DNA of 64,000 bases from Arcuatula senhousia (Eukaryota; Mollusca; Bivalvia; Mytilida; Mytilidae), in NCBI GenBank assembly GCA_963971305.1, contig OZ020313.1, positions 25,956,602 to 26,020,601 of the forward strand, in the 5' to 3' direction. This document shows, in pieces, positions 35,048 through 45,870 of this stretch. The translations under genes were made by a program, and so were the position numbers. How positions within the stretch are numbered: the stretch's first letter is position 1; each line of letters begins with the position of its first letter. Under the pieces are notes generated by a model, which did no database searches, had not been told where the DNA came from, and saw only the letters and a list, made by a program, of their open reading frames with translations.

Positions 35048-35412
35048 CATTTCATATAAATCCACATTTCAAACAAAACAATGCAAGACTGTTCCCGAAC
35101 CGATTTCCATGAAATAAAAAAAAGGTGTAAAAATACTGCATGGAGATGTATTTGTTTATTTCGACATAACTGAATGGGAGAAAAAAAAACATTTTTTCCA
35201 CGAAAAATATTTTATTGAATTATATAGGAAAATAATGCATAAAAAGTTTAAATTTGAAAGTTAAAGAACTTTTCGTATAAAATATTCCCCTTTTCATGGT
35301 TTAGTACATTTATAAACATGACATACATGTATTTCTGCTTGTCATGAAAATCGATTTAGAAACCATCTAGTAGTTTTTTTTCTCAAATAAATGTGGATTT
35401 ATATGAAATATG
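35048..35412. mobile_element. Inverted-repeat element, about 365 bp
   Basis: Left end 35048-35069 (CATTTCATATAAATCCACAT) and right end 35389-35412 are inverted repeats with one indel. Inner blocks (CCGATTTCCATGAAA and CATGAAAATCGATTT) extend the inversion. No coding capacity. Confidence 0.55.
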
Positions 35413-35429
35413 TAGGGGGGAATGGCACT

Positions 35430-35732
35430 AACGTTTGGAAGGCACGCTGCTGTCGTCGTCGTCTTTGTTGTCTGCTAACTTACGTGTTTCGACAATAATT
35501 TTGGCTCTAGTTATCCGATTGCTATGAAATTTGACAATGATGTTCCTTAATATCATTAAAGGATGGATGGGATTGAAATTGGGGGTCCCCCTTCGTTGGT
35601 TTGGAAATAAAAGAAACCAATAAATGCCACTTTTTTGTTTGTTCCCTCAATAACTTTTGTTCTGGTTGACCAGATGCTGAGAAATTTCAAAGTATACGAA
35701 GTGTTACACGCAATGTTTGATTCCATAAAAGG
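35430..35732 (+). mobile_element. Pearl-like family E, left part
   Basis: CTGCTGTCGTCGTCGTC begins the fragment, followed by repeats with CAATAATTTTGGCTCTAG or CAATAACTTTTGTTCTGG, then GACAATGATGTTCCTTAATATC. A further unit appears at 39230-39350, beyond the triplicated block. The head stem-loop is not clear. Confidence 0.45.
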
Positions 35733-36437
35733 ATGAATGAGATTGATTGCACAAATTGTGCACCATTGCTTGCCGATTTGTTTCTTCATTCATATGAAGC
35801 AGACTTCTTACAATCGCTTCTAGACAAAAAGGACCGCAAACTTGCGTTATCCTCCAATCTCACATTTCGTTATATTGATGATGTCCTTTCACTAAACAAT
35901 CCTCGATTTGGTGACTATTTACATCTCATATATCCGAAGGAACTTGAGATAAAGGACACTACAGATTCTAGGAGGTCCGCTTCATATTTTGATCTATTTC
36001 TCAAAATTGACACACAAGGAAGGCTTTGTACAAAGCTCTATGACAAACGTGATGACTTCAACTTCCCAATAGTTAACTTTCCCTTTTTGTGTAGCAACAT
36101 TCCGTCCGCTCCAGCATATGCAGTTTACGTATCACAATTGATTCGTTATTCCAGAGCATGTGGGGAGTACAACGACTTCCTTGATAGAGCTACACGGCTG
36201 ACAAGCAAATTGTTAACACAGGGGTACGTTGCTCCCAGGTTGTTGTCATCACTCAAGAAATTTTACGGACGACATCATGTGCTTGTTTACAATCTCTCAG
36301 ATGAGCACAGATGTTGGTTTGACATAGAGTTTTGTAATGTCACCCTTTCCGGATTTGACCAACACTTAATCGATCTTTGGCAACGTGACGGGTGTGCTAT
36401 AGCAAGCAGGAACTGCTTACTCTTCTGGAGCACCTGA
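35733..36437 (+). pseudogene. Reverse-transcriptase fragment, copy 1 (Penelope-like?)
   Basis: The frame encodes 234 residues that begin in the middle of a reverse-transcriptase palm. TNCAPLLADLF (8-18) fits the motif before the catalytic site and YIDD (47-50) is the catalytic box. KELEIKDT, YDKRDDFNFPIVNFPF and a C-terminal part with QGYVAPRL and KFYGR follow. The layout after YIDD resembles Penelope-like elements, but I am not certain of the clade. Fingers, an upstream palm motif and any endonuclease are missing, so it is 5' truncated. The Met at 35733 is just the first ATG after the junction with pearl-like sequence. Confidence 0.6.
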
Positions 36438-36876
36438 GTTCACTCTCGTTTCGACCTGAGTTCGCGTTGCTGAATGCTGTTTTGTTGTTATGTGTGTGTG
36501 TGTTTTATGTTGTTATGTGGTTTGTTTTGTTGTTATGATTTTTTTGTCTGCCGGTTTTGTCTTTGTCTTTACTGTTTTATGATACTGATTACCCCTTTGG
36601 TACACCTTTGCTTCTTTGATGATCCCCCTTTTATTCGTTTGGAAATAAGGGACGGACCATTTAACTTGAAGGGGGGCCTTGGTTTTTTGTTTTGATCAGA
36701 ATTTTTTTTCAGCGCACAGCGCGGACAAAATATTTATTTTTCGAAGGCTCGCGACAGAAACCAATAAATGCCACTTTTTTGTTTGTTCCCTCAATAACTT
36801 TTGTTCTGGTTGACCAGATGCTGAGAAATTTCAAAGTATACGAAGTGTTACACGCAATGTTTGATTCCATAAAAGG

Positions 36877-37581
36877 ATGAATGAGATTGATTGCACAAAT
36901 TGTGCACCATTGCTTGCCGATTTGTTTCTTCATTCATATGAAGCAGACTTCTTACAATCGCTTCTAGACAAAAAGGACCGCAAACTTGCGTTATCCTCCA
37001 ATCTCACATTTCGTTATATTGATGATGTCCTTTCACTAAACAATCCTCGATTTGGTGACTATTTACATCTCATATATCCGAAGGAACTTGAGATAAAGGA
37101 CACTACAGATTCTAGGAGGTCCGCTTCATATTTTGATCTATTTCTCAAAATTGACACACAAGGAAGGCTTTGTACAAAGCTCTATGACAAACGTGATGAC
37201 TTCAACTTCCCAATAGTTAACTTTCCCTTTTTGTGTAGCAACATTCCGTCCGCTCCAGCATATGCAGTTTACGTATCACAATTGATTCGTTATTCCAGAG
37301 CATGTGGGTAGTACAACGACTTCCTTGATAGAGCTACACGGCTGACAAGCAAATTGTTAACACAGGGGTACGTTGCTCCCAGGTTGTTGTCATCACTCAA
37401 GAAATTTTACGGACGACATCATGTGCTTGTTTACAATCTCTCAGATGAGCACAGATGTTGGTTTGACATAGAGTTTTGTAATGTCACCCTTTCCGGATTT
37501 GACCAACACTTAATCGATCTTTGGCAACGTGACGGGTGTGCTATAGCAAGCAGGAACTGCTTACTCTTCTGGAGCACCTGA
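36877..37581 (+). pseudogene. Reverse-transcriptase fragment, copy 2, with nonsense change
   Basis: Identical to copies 1 and 3 except that codon 145 (GAG in the others) is TAG at 37309-37311. The frame therefore stops after 144 residues; the remaining part is open again downstream. YIDD is intact. The change marks copy 2 as different and must post-date, or have escaped homogenisation after, the triplication. Confidence 0.75.
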
Positions 37582-38020
37582 GTTCACTCTCGTTTCGACC
37601 TGAGTTCGCGTTGCTGAATGCTGTTTTGTTGTTATGTGTGTGTGTGTTTTATGTTGTTATGTGGTTTGTTTTGTTGTTATGATTTTTTTGTCTGCCGGTT
37701 TTGTCTTTGTCTTTACTGTTTTATGATACTGATTACCCCTTTGGTACACCTTTGCTTCTTTGATGATCCCCCTTTTATTCGTTTGGAAATAAGGGACGGA
37801 CCATTTAACTTGAAGGGGGGCCTTGGTTTTTTGTTTTGATCAGAATTTTTTTTCAGCGCACAGCGCGGACAAAATATTTATTTTTCGAAGGCTCGCGACA
37901 GAAACCAATAAATGCCACTTTTTTGTTTGTTCCCTCAATAACTTTTGTTCTGGTTGACCAGATGCTGAGAAATTTCAAAGTATACGAAGTGTTACACGCA
38001 ATGTTTGATTCCATAAAAGG

Positions 38021-38725
38021 ATGAATGAGATTGATTGCACAAATTGTGCACCATTGCTTGCCGATTTGTTTCTTCATTCATATGAAGCAGACTTCTTACA
38101 ATCGCTTCTAGACAAAAAGGACCGCAAACTTGCGTTATCCTCCAATCTCACATTTCGTTATATTGATGATGTCCTTTCACTAAACAATCCTCGATTTGGT
38201 GACTATTTACATCTCATATATCCGAAGGAACTTGAGATAAAGGACACTACAGATTCTAGGAGGTCCGCTTCATATTTTGATCTATTTCTCAAAATTGACA
38301 CACAAGGAAGGCTTTGTACAAAGCTCTATGACAAACGTGATGACTTCAACTTCCCAATAGTTAACTTTCCCTTTTTGTGTAGCAACATTCCGTCCGCTCC
38401 AGCATATGCAGTTTACGTATCACAATTGATTCGTTATTCCAGAGCATGTGGGGAGTACAACGACTTCCTTGATAGAGCTACACGGCTGACAAGCAAATTG
38501 TTAACACAGGGGTACGTTGCTCCCAGGTTGTTGTCATCACTCAAGAAATTTTACGGACGACATCATGTGCTTGTTTACAATCTCTCAGATGAGCACAGAT
38601 GTTGGTTTGACATAGAGTTTTGTAATGTCACCCTTTCCGGATTTGACCAACACTTAATCGATCTTTGGCAACGTGACGGGTGTGCTATAGCAAGCAGGAA
38701 CTGCTTACTCTTCTGGAGCACCTGA
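38021..38725 (+). pseudogene. Reverse-transcriptase fragment, copy 3
   Basis: The 234-residue product is identical to that of copy 1, with the same truncated start and intact YIDD. It is followed by the same T/G-rich 3' region, and then by a complete rather than partial Harbinger-like MITE, which shows that this copy retains the original right flank. Confidence 0.6.
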
Positions 38726-38936
38726 GTTCACTCTCGTTTCGACCTGAGTTCGCGTTGCTGAATGCTGTTTTGTTGTTATGTGTGTGTGTGTTTTATGTTG
38801 TTATGTGGTTTGTTTTGTTGTTATGATTTTTTTGTCTGCCGGTTTTGTCTTTGTCTTTACTGTTTTATGATACTGATTACCCCTTTGGTACACCTTTGCT
38901 TCTTTGATGATCCCCCTTTTATTCGTTTGGAAATAA

Positions 38937-39216
38937 GGGACGGACCATTTAACTTGAAGGGGGGCCTTGGTTTTTTGTTTTGATCAGAATTTTTTTTCAG
39001 CGCACAGCGCGGACAAAATATTTATTTTTCGAAGGCTCGCGACAGAATATTTTTTTCATTATCAGCATTATTTTTTTATAGCAGAAATCCTTCTTCAGGA
39101 TATTTTTTTTCTTACCCTCAGCTGCCAGAATATTTTTTTCACCAAAAATAATTTTCAGAATATTTTTTTAGGAAAAAACCAAGCCCCCCCCCCTTTCAAG
39201 TTAGATGGTCGGTCCC
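38937..39216. mobile_element. Harbinger-like MITE, intact copy with TAA duplication
   Basis: The ends are GGGACGGACCATTTAACTTG and CAAGTTAGATGGTCGGTCCC, with TAA on both sides (38934-38936 and 39217-39219). A 3-bp TWA duplication with GGG-ended inverted repeats fits PIF/Harbinger. Partial 5' pieces of the same copy sit at 36649-36755 and 37793-37899 as part of the triplication. No coding capacity. Confidence 0.8.
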
Positions 39217-39360
39217 TAAGGGACCCAAAAAGGTGAACAAATCAAATACTTTATTTGTGTTACAATAACTTTGTTTCTGGTTTGCCAATTGATACAAAAG
39301 TTGACAATAATGTTATTTACACTATTAAACCATAGAATTTGAGGTTTCCCGATTTTCATA

Positions 39361-41257
39361 CAGTCAAACCTGTCTATAGTGACCCTTCAAGGGACCTTGA
39401 CAAAAAGGTCACTACAGACAGGGGGTCTTTATATAGAGGTTGTCGAGATAAAAGTATAATGTTAGGTATGTGTATTGGTATCAGCTGATGCACAGTTTCC
39501 ATAGATCTATAGAAAGTACATGTATACTGATTTGTTCATGACCTTTTGAAACCAAACAATAGACTATTTAACTTGTAATATTTCGTGAATATTTTTGAAC
39601 ATTCTATGTCTTGAAAATTTATCTAAAACTTTGTTAAATACATGTTTGAATCTAGGTTTACAGTATTTTTTTTTATATATACGAGGGCTGTCCGTAAAGT
39701 TCGTGGACAAGCAAAGATTTGAACCAATATGACGTTCCAGGGATTAGTGTTTTACATAATAATATTTTTAAAACATTTTTCTTTATTTTTCTGATATATT
39801 GTTTTGCAAATGTTCGACATAAATAGTGCTACATTTTTGATTATTTGACTCGCTGTATGGTGGGTCGGAGCAATGTAAGAAATTTTTCAGAAATATTCAG
39901 AATGCTTAAAACAAGATCTTGCTATGCATATATAATATCTTGCGATACAATTAACGCTGTACTACAGTGTTGTCAATAGTTAGGATGATGCACATACCAA
40001 ATTTGAAGGGTCTATAATTTTAGGTTATTGAGAAATCGGTATTTTGAGAATTGACATCAGTTTCATTGACGTAGAAAAAGTAACGTTTTGCGAAGAGGTG
40101 GAGCATCGGACGGTTATAAAATTGTATGTTTGGGTCAGAAAAATATCAACAGATATACCCAGATTCTTTAAATTGTGAATTAAGCTTACTAAGATACTTC
40201 TAATAGCATGTGCATTTCAGATGGAGATAGAAAATAACTGATTGGCATGTTTTGCGGTATTAAGATATAGCCATATTTCCTATATGGTAATGTCCCCACT
40301 AATATACTTTGCTTGGAGTTGTATTGTTGATGTCAAGAACTAGAATTTTCATGCAGTTTGTGAATCAAATGTTTCCAGAAATGAAACAATGCATGCAGAA
40401 ATATGAATTAAGTCACATCTGACAAAATATTATGTTCAAAACTAATTAAAATTTTTAAAATATTGCATTCAATATGACCATATAGAAAAGAAATTGTTTA
40501 ATTTGACGTCAAAAAATGTGGACGTCTTGCTCCGGGTTATGAATACGATTTATTTTCTAAATGATGAAAAATCAACTTGTAGTTGTTTGTTTATTCTAAA
40601 ATTTGGTACACCAATTTATAAGGCTACTCATTCTATTATAACAAAATTTGAAGTAAATCCAATAAACACTATTTATTTTATATAAACTGTCCACGAACTT
40701 TACGGACAGCCCTCGTAATTATGTAGTTTTGAAGTATATTTCTAACAATCATTTTATCTTTTTATATCTTATTAATAAGTAAAGGGAATGTTGCTAAAAA
40801 ATTCTCATATTAAAATCATAAAAAAATATCTGCATTTGCTTACTATGGTATTACATTTCATAAATCTAGAATTAACAACATTATTTCTTCCCAACTTTTT
40901 AAGACATAAAAGTTAAACTGACCCTGACACAAGTAATTAGTAATAATTACTTCTTATAACTTCCTCAAATTTACCTAAATACTAATTACTAAAGATTAAA
41001 GAAAGGTGACACTTCCTAATTAGCTTTGATCTGACAGCTAACCCAAGCCAATTAACAATCATTTGCACTAATTTAAGGTCCTTGTATACAGGTTTTGGCA
41101 CTTCAAGGGACGGTTTTATGATGGTCACTAGTCACGTTGGGCAGGTGGTCACTATATAGAGGTTAAATATATAGGAAAAATTGTTGGGGGGACTGAAAAT
41201 AGTCTTTATGGACAGGAAGTCTTTATATGGAGGTGGTCACTAGTACAGGTTTTACTG
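39361..41257. mobile_element. Pogo/Tigger-like non-autonomous element
   Basis: Inverted ends CAGTCAAACCTGT (39361-39373) and ACAGGTTTTACTG (41245-41257), with TA on both sides (39359-39360 and 41258-41259). Inner parts repeat GGTCACTA and TCTTTATATAGAGGT. Ends of the CAGTxxAACCT type with TA duplication are characteristic of the pogo/Tigger group. Without the nested MITE it is about 860 bp, with no transposase. Confidence 0.7.
39682..40715. mobile_element. Mariner-like MITE nested in the pogo-like element
   Basis: Perfect 28-bp inverted ends (39682-39709 and 40688-40715; start CGAGGGCTGTCCGTAAAGTT) flanked by TA (39680-39681 and 40716-40717). This end sequence resembles mariner-family termini. 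At 1,034 bp the interior is close to the length of a mariner transposase gene, but I see no DDE motif or long frame. Confidence 0.85.
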
Positions 41258-41423
41258 TATATAGAGTTCGATCACCATCAAGCACCAATTGGAACGACCT
41301 CAGCCTGTCTACGAGAAAAGACCCGATCCAAGGCCGGTTTTTTCCCGGGAAAGGCCGAGTGATGTTCCGATTGCATCAAGCACCTGTTTTAATTCTAAAA
41401 TCGTACCATGTGATTTAGGATTA

Positions 41424-41654
41424 TGACGTCACTATTGCTGCCGCGAAGATGGAGACAGGAAAATGAACCGTGGTAAGATCTTGCCCTTTGGAATGATCTT
41501 TTTGGGGTTTTTTATTCAATTTCGGATCTGTATGTCGTCTTGTTCAGAATGTTCAAGCCACATGTATCCTCGAAAACGTACAATTCGTGATTTCATGACT
41601 GTTCAAACGTCGTCATTTGCAGTTAAAGAGTTATCGGTCCTGCTTTTTCCATAG
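41424..41654 (+). CDS. Candidate small secreted-peptide gene (tentative)
   Basis: A CRE-type TGACGTCA (41424-41431) precedes a frame of 63 codons starting at 41463. The N-terminus MNRGKILPFGMIFLGFF is basic then hydrophobic, like a signal peptide, followed by cysteines (MSSCSECSS) and a basic RKR site. This fits a short secreted precursor, but I recognise no family. A short upstream ATG at 41449 stops just before. An alternative view is that CCGTGGTAAGA at 41468 is a splice donor of a different gene and the frame is incidental. Confidence 0.2.
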
Positions 41655-41834
41655 GAGGACATGGATGGCCTGGAGCTGATCTTTAATTTTTTGCAAAATT
41701 CTCTTTTCTTTCTTCGACTTGATGTTTTTTGTCATTTTTTTTCATCGTTTTTTTCCCATATATTTACTGAAGATACTTTCAGACCCGTACATATACTAGA
41801 GAGTATCTTTACGTCCCTTTATTTAATTACTTGT

Positions 41835-42340
41835 TGTCCTTTTGTCTCAGATACTCTCTTGTTGAATTGAACTTCTATCGATTTGATTTTTACTGTGTGT
41901 TAGTTTGTGCTTTGTTATTGATTATCATTAGGGGGAAGGTTGGCGCCAAAAAACTAGTTTAACCCCGCCACATTTTAATGTGCCTGTCCTAAGCCAGGAA
42001 TCTTTATCATTAAGCTTATGTTTGTATTTAGTCGAATTTATGTTTATTGTTTATTTGTTAAGAAGAGGGTCTTTCAATGCACTTTGGGATTGGGCTTGAA
42101 TCATATGTATTTTATTTTTAATCCAGGAGCCAATTGAAAAACAGCGAGCAGCGACCGCTGGTCACATTGAAGGCTGCTGGCTGTTTTCCATTGTGGATAT
42201 TTAAAATATACGTTTATAATGTAGGTTGTGTCGCGTACACTTATTCCACATCTCATTTTCTTCTAGTGGTACTTGTTTGTTTTCAAGGGATGCAACTGCA
42301 CCTCTGCACTCACTCTCTGTAAAAAATAACCAAAAACAAA
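41835..42340 (+). repeat. Family G repeat, copy 2
   Basis: From TTTTGTCTCAGATACTCTC through AGGGGGAAGG, CTAGTTTAACCCCGCCACAT and GTGCCTGTCCTAAGCCAGG to GTGTCGCGTACACTTATTCC, this follows the order of copy 1 at 21345. A TGGCTGTTTTCCATTGTG block is also shared. Confidence 0.6.
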
Positions 42341-43019
42341 ACTTGTAATAATGCACCGAGTTAAGTCTTGAGATATTGTCTTTATGATATCGGATCATTT
42401 GCTACACGTTGCTCCATTTATGAAAAGGTCACTTGTATTAAGAAAAGTGAAAACTTGAATTGTATGATCTCTATTTTATTGTGTTTTTGAAATTTTTTGT
42501 ATGTTCTTTTTCTGTGTTACATGTATTTAATTGCCTGACCCTAATGGGTTTAATTTTGCTACAAAGATGTAATACGTGTAATATAATCATGCAACCATGT
42601 CTTGAAGATTTCAAGGCCCCGAGCAGTTGCTGTGCCAATGGAAAGAGTATAATAATTCCTTCTTACCACGATGTTACAGCATGGCAACTGGAAGATTAAG
42701 GAATGTCATTCTGGTTGGTGGCAAGTCGGAACTCTTTCGGTGGTGTTGCATGATTTGACAAGACCATTAGTGGTGCTATATATATAGAGACTTGCCTTCT
42801 TTCGTCTCTCATCTAAGTGGTAAAATAAATGGTTTATCTGATACAGATAATGTGTTATGGTTTCGGTTAGTCATATATCTAGCTATACATGATTACATGT
42901 CACTGGAACCTACCAGTATTTGTCTGTTCTCCTCTACGTATGGGTCCTAGGTGGTATACTCAAAGGAATGTGTAACTACTGACTTGTATGGCATGCCTTC
43001 TCCTGTTGTTAAGATGTAG
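42341..43019. other. Unassigned stretch
   Basis: No gene or repeat was recognised. A short frame at 42460-42699 has no supporting motif. Confidence 0.3.
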
Positions 43020-43400
43020 ATACTCTTGATGGGCTGTTTTTTTTTTATCCGAGATACTGTTATCAAACATAATTTTTCAGGCTGGACTGAGCTGCTCCTA
43101 TATTGCAAATTTGTCCAGATCTTCTTGGAGGTAAGTTACGAAGATATATGATGTGATTGTCAAATAGGCGAGTAATTGTATCACCAGCAAATAGTATAGT
43201 TGTTGATCCCTATGTTTTCATTAACTCTTACATGTCATTGATGGGATAAACGAATAAGCTAATGCCTAGAACCGATCCTTGGTGAACACCTGATTCAGCC
43301 TATGTAAACTTTGATCAACAACTGCTTGACTTCTGTTCGGAGGAAACTTAAACATGTTAAAGCTTGTAATCAATCCATCTGTTTGTTTTGCCTTTAATAA
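43020..43400 (-). pseudogene. LINE reverse-transcriptase remnant
   Basis: On the minus strand the segment 43289-43263 reads GVHQGSVLG, the usual GVPQGSVLGP motif of non-LTR reverse transcriptases, and is followed by PINDM. Further on (43191-43180) the catalytic box reads FAGD in place of FADD, preceded by TTIL, and then LQEDLDKFA. Stops and frameshifts separate these blocks. It is an old, inactive fragment from a family different from the LINE at 59164. Confidence 0.7.
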
Positions 43401-43486
43401 AAAATTATTATGTTGTCAATGTTCCTGGCTGTCGCCATGATAGAACTTTACGGAAACCATGTGAAGAGGGTAATTATACCCCACGC

Positions 43487-44165
43487 AACGAAGTTGGGAA
43501 GACTATAATGTTTTGACTGGTCCGTCCGTCTGATTTCTGAGCAACTTTTTATTGTAGGTTTTTGATATCAAGTACATATAGCATCATGTAGGACTCCCAT
43601 GTTGTGTGATAGGTTTTCAGGTCTGTACGTCGATCATCAATTTTCTGTAAAACGAGGCTACTTATATTTTTTTCACTAAATTTTCAAGGTCGAAAATTTT
43701 CGTAACAAATTTTTTCAGCAGCTATTTATTTACAGGCTATTGCTATTTAGTACTTAGCTTCAGGTAGGGGTCCCATATAGTGGGATTCGTTTTCACGTCT
43801 CTACGTCGCTCATTCCATCTACTTTCTGTTTAACGAGTCGACTTTGACTTTTTCACCAAATTTTCAGGGTCGAAAATTTTCGTTAAAGATCTCGCAGCAG
43901 CTATTAATCGTAGGTTTACGGGTTATGGTGTAAAACGTACGTTTTCATTGTCTCATGTGTCTGTCGATTATCTTCTTCCTGTTTAACGAGCCGACTTAGA
44001 CTTTTTAATTTTCAAGGTCGAAGTAACTTTTAATTGTATGCTTTTGATATATGTAGCTTCAGGTTAAGGGTCCCATAATTGATACAGTGGGATAAATCTT
44101 CAGGTCTTTCACTCAATCGACATCTACTTCCTGTTTTATAAGCCGATTTAGAAAAACTTTATTCC
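43487..44165 (+). mobile_element. Pearl-like family C element
   Basis: The head ATACCCCACGCAACGAAGTT (GAA apex) is followed by GTCCGTCCGTC and then about four tandem units of roughly 165 bp. Each carries CACCAAATTTTCAAGGTCGA or a variant and a TTCAGGT(C)T(G)TACGTCG phrase. No clear 3' hairpin was found. The minus-strand counterpart is at 8390-8845. Confidence 0.6.
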
Positions 44166-44628
44166 TAACTCTAAATATAGATGTGAGCGTACTCACTATG
44201 GTTCTTTCATTAATATCCTGCGCAGGTCAGCATGACGCTAAAGACCACATGATACTACAGTAACCACTGAAAGATTTCCCATTCACAATAATGTTAAACA
44301 GGGTTCACCCGTTGGAATAAAAAATTCTAAAAATTCTTCAAGTTATTCAATCAAACTTTCAAGCATATGCTGTACATAAGGAAAGATGAAAAAAAATCAT
44401 TTAATGGAAAAAAAACCATATGAGGCCACGAATTCGAAGTTTTTCAAAATAACTAACCTCAAAGTGAAAGTCGCATGTTTTCAACTTTCATTTCACTGTT
44501 TATTCTCAGCCGCACTACCCATACTTAACAGCATATCCCTACATTTCCCCTTTCATAAAATGCTACCATTTCTTTTTAAAGTAAAATAAATATATATTTG
44601 ATATGTCAAATATTCAATTTATATTGTA

Positions 44629-45130
44629 TTGATTTACATGACAATAAAGTATTATTTATTTACCTTAGAAGGAGAGTATTATTTGTCAGAATCTTTATTT
44701 TATTTGAGACAAATCATTACTAAACTTAGAATAAGTGATCATAATCTGGAAATTGAGAGGGGAAGATATTTCAAAATTCCCCGCCATGATAGATTATGTA
44801 AAACTTGTAATATTCTTGAAGATGAAATGCATTTTCTTTTAAATTGTAATATAAATAAAAAAAAATAGAGAAAACCTTTTTAATTCAATAAGAACAGAAT
44901 GAGATGATTCAAATTTTATTAATATGTCAGATGAAAATAAAATGGTCTATTTGCTTAACCCAACAAATCATAATCATATAAGAATGTTTGGCTTCTTTTT
45001 TAAACAGTCATTAGAACTGAGGGCAGAGGTCTCATAACTTGCTATATGTTTATTTGTCTAAAATAATATTATCTTCATGTTTACATTTAAATATGATATG
45101 TATATGTTCTGTCACAAACTGTTTTTTTTT
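44629..45130 (+). pseudogene. LINE 3' fragment, plus strand
   Basis: The frame from 44629 contains ISDHNLEIERGRYFKIPRH and CKTCNILEDEMHFLLNC, the same C-terminal CxxC...H...C segment as in the LINE at 59164-61268. After a frameshift or stop near 44866 the tail with QSLELR is still visible near 45010. The 5' part is missing. Confidence 0.7.
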
Positions 45131-45139
45131 TGTATGTTT

Positions 45140-45870
45140 ATAAATTCAAATTCAAATTCAAATATTTTATTGATTTAAAATCCAACTTAGGATTATAATC
45201 AGCAACACATACATGGATACATAAAACAGACAATGATACAATACAATTTTTACATATAATCAAACAACATTTTTCAGACAAGCAGGACTGAGGGGTCTAT
45301 TATTCCAATTTATATTTATTAATTAATGTTCTTTTTTATTTAAGCTAGTTAAGCACTAAAATATATCCTATAAAGCAAATCTTAATATATTGCATGGTGA
45401 TACACATCTACTGAGTAATTATAATATAGTCTAACAGCATAGCACTTTTCTCTCATTAGCCATATCAAAAATACCTAAAACGCACACTTTCATAATATCA
45501 TAATCATTACTTCTTAATACAAATATGAATTTTTCTCTGTCTGACATGTTACCAAAATTAGGGCAGATTTCTTCAATCTTTTTAAATAGATTAGATCTAG
45601 TGCATTGTAGCTTTTCACATTTACATACAAAATGGAATTCATCCTCAACATCCTTTCTACATAAAGGGCATACTCTTTGGTCTAAATGTGTTTTGTTATG
45701 ACGCCCTTGCTCAATATAAAGATTACTATTACTTATTCTGAGCTTAACATAATTAGATATAATATTTTTAGGAATGTCAAGTAATAGAAAATTTTCTATG
45801 ACAATAAAATTATTATATCTACAAACATCAATGTCAAAAATTGTACTTTTTCAAATATGGGGTGCGGAGA
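45140..45870 (-). pseudogene. LINE 3' fragment, minus strand
   Basis: Minus-strand translation around 45722-45600 gives LYIEQGRHNKTHLDQRVC and then CPLCRKDVEDEFHFVCKC, a CxxC...H...C segment related to but distinct from that of the neighbouring plus-strand fragment. The 3' end is a (TTTGAA)n-type tail seen on the plus strand as AAATTCAAATTCAAATTC (about 45145-45162). It lies tail to tail with 44629-45130. Confidence 0.7.

Larger units (their letters stand above)
35612..39043 (+). repeat. Tandem triplication of a 1,144-bp unit
   Basis: Copies at 35612-36755, 36756-37899 and 37900-39043 are essentially identical, and equivalent bases are exactly 1,144 apart. The only difference I found is G to T at 37309 in copy 2. 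The unit starts in pearl-like family E sequence, runs through a reverse-transcriptase fragment and ends inside a Harbinger-like MITE. The junctions share the 4-bp microhomology AGAA (35612-35615 and 39044-39047). Confidence 0.95.

Noticed and set aside
35733..36437. Considered as a telomerase-like or retroviral reverse transcriptase
   Set aside because: YIDD with the following KELEIKDT and NFPIVNFPF segments does not fit telomerase motifs, and there is no RNase H, protease or integrase. A Penelope-like origin is the better, though uncertain, reading.
36474..36695. 73-codon Cys/Phe-rich frame, repeated three times with the triplication
   Set aside because: It is the T/G-rich 3' region of the reverse-transcriptase fragment (TTGTTGTTATG repeats) and runs into the MITE; the composition explains the apparent hydrophobic protein.
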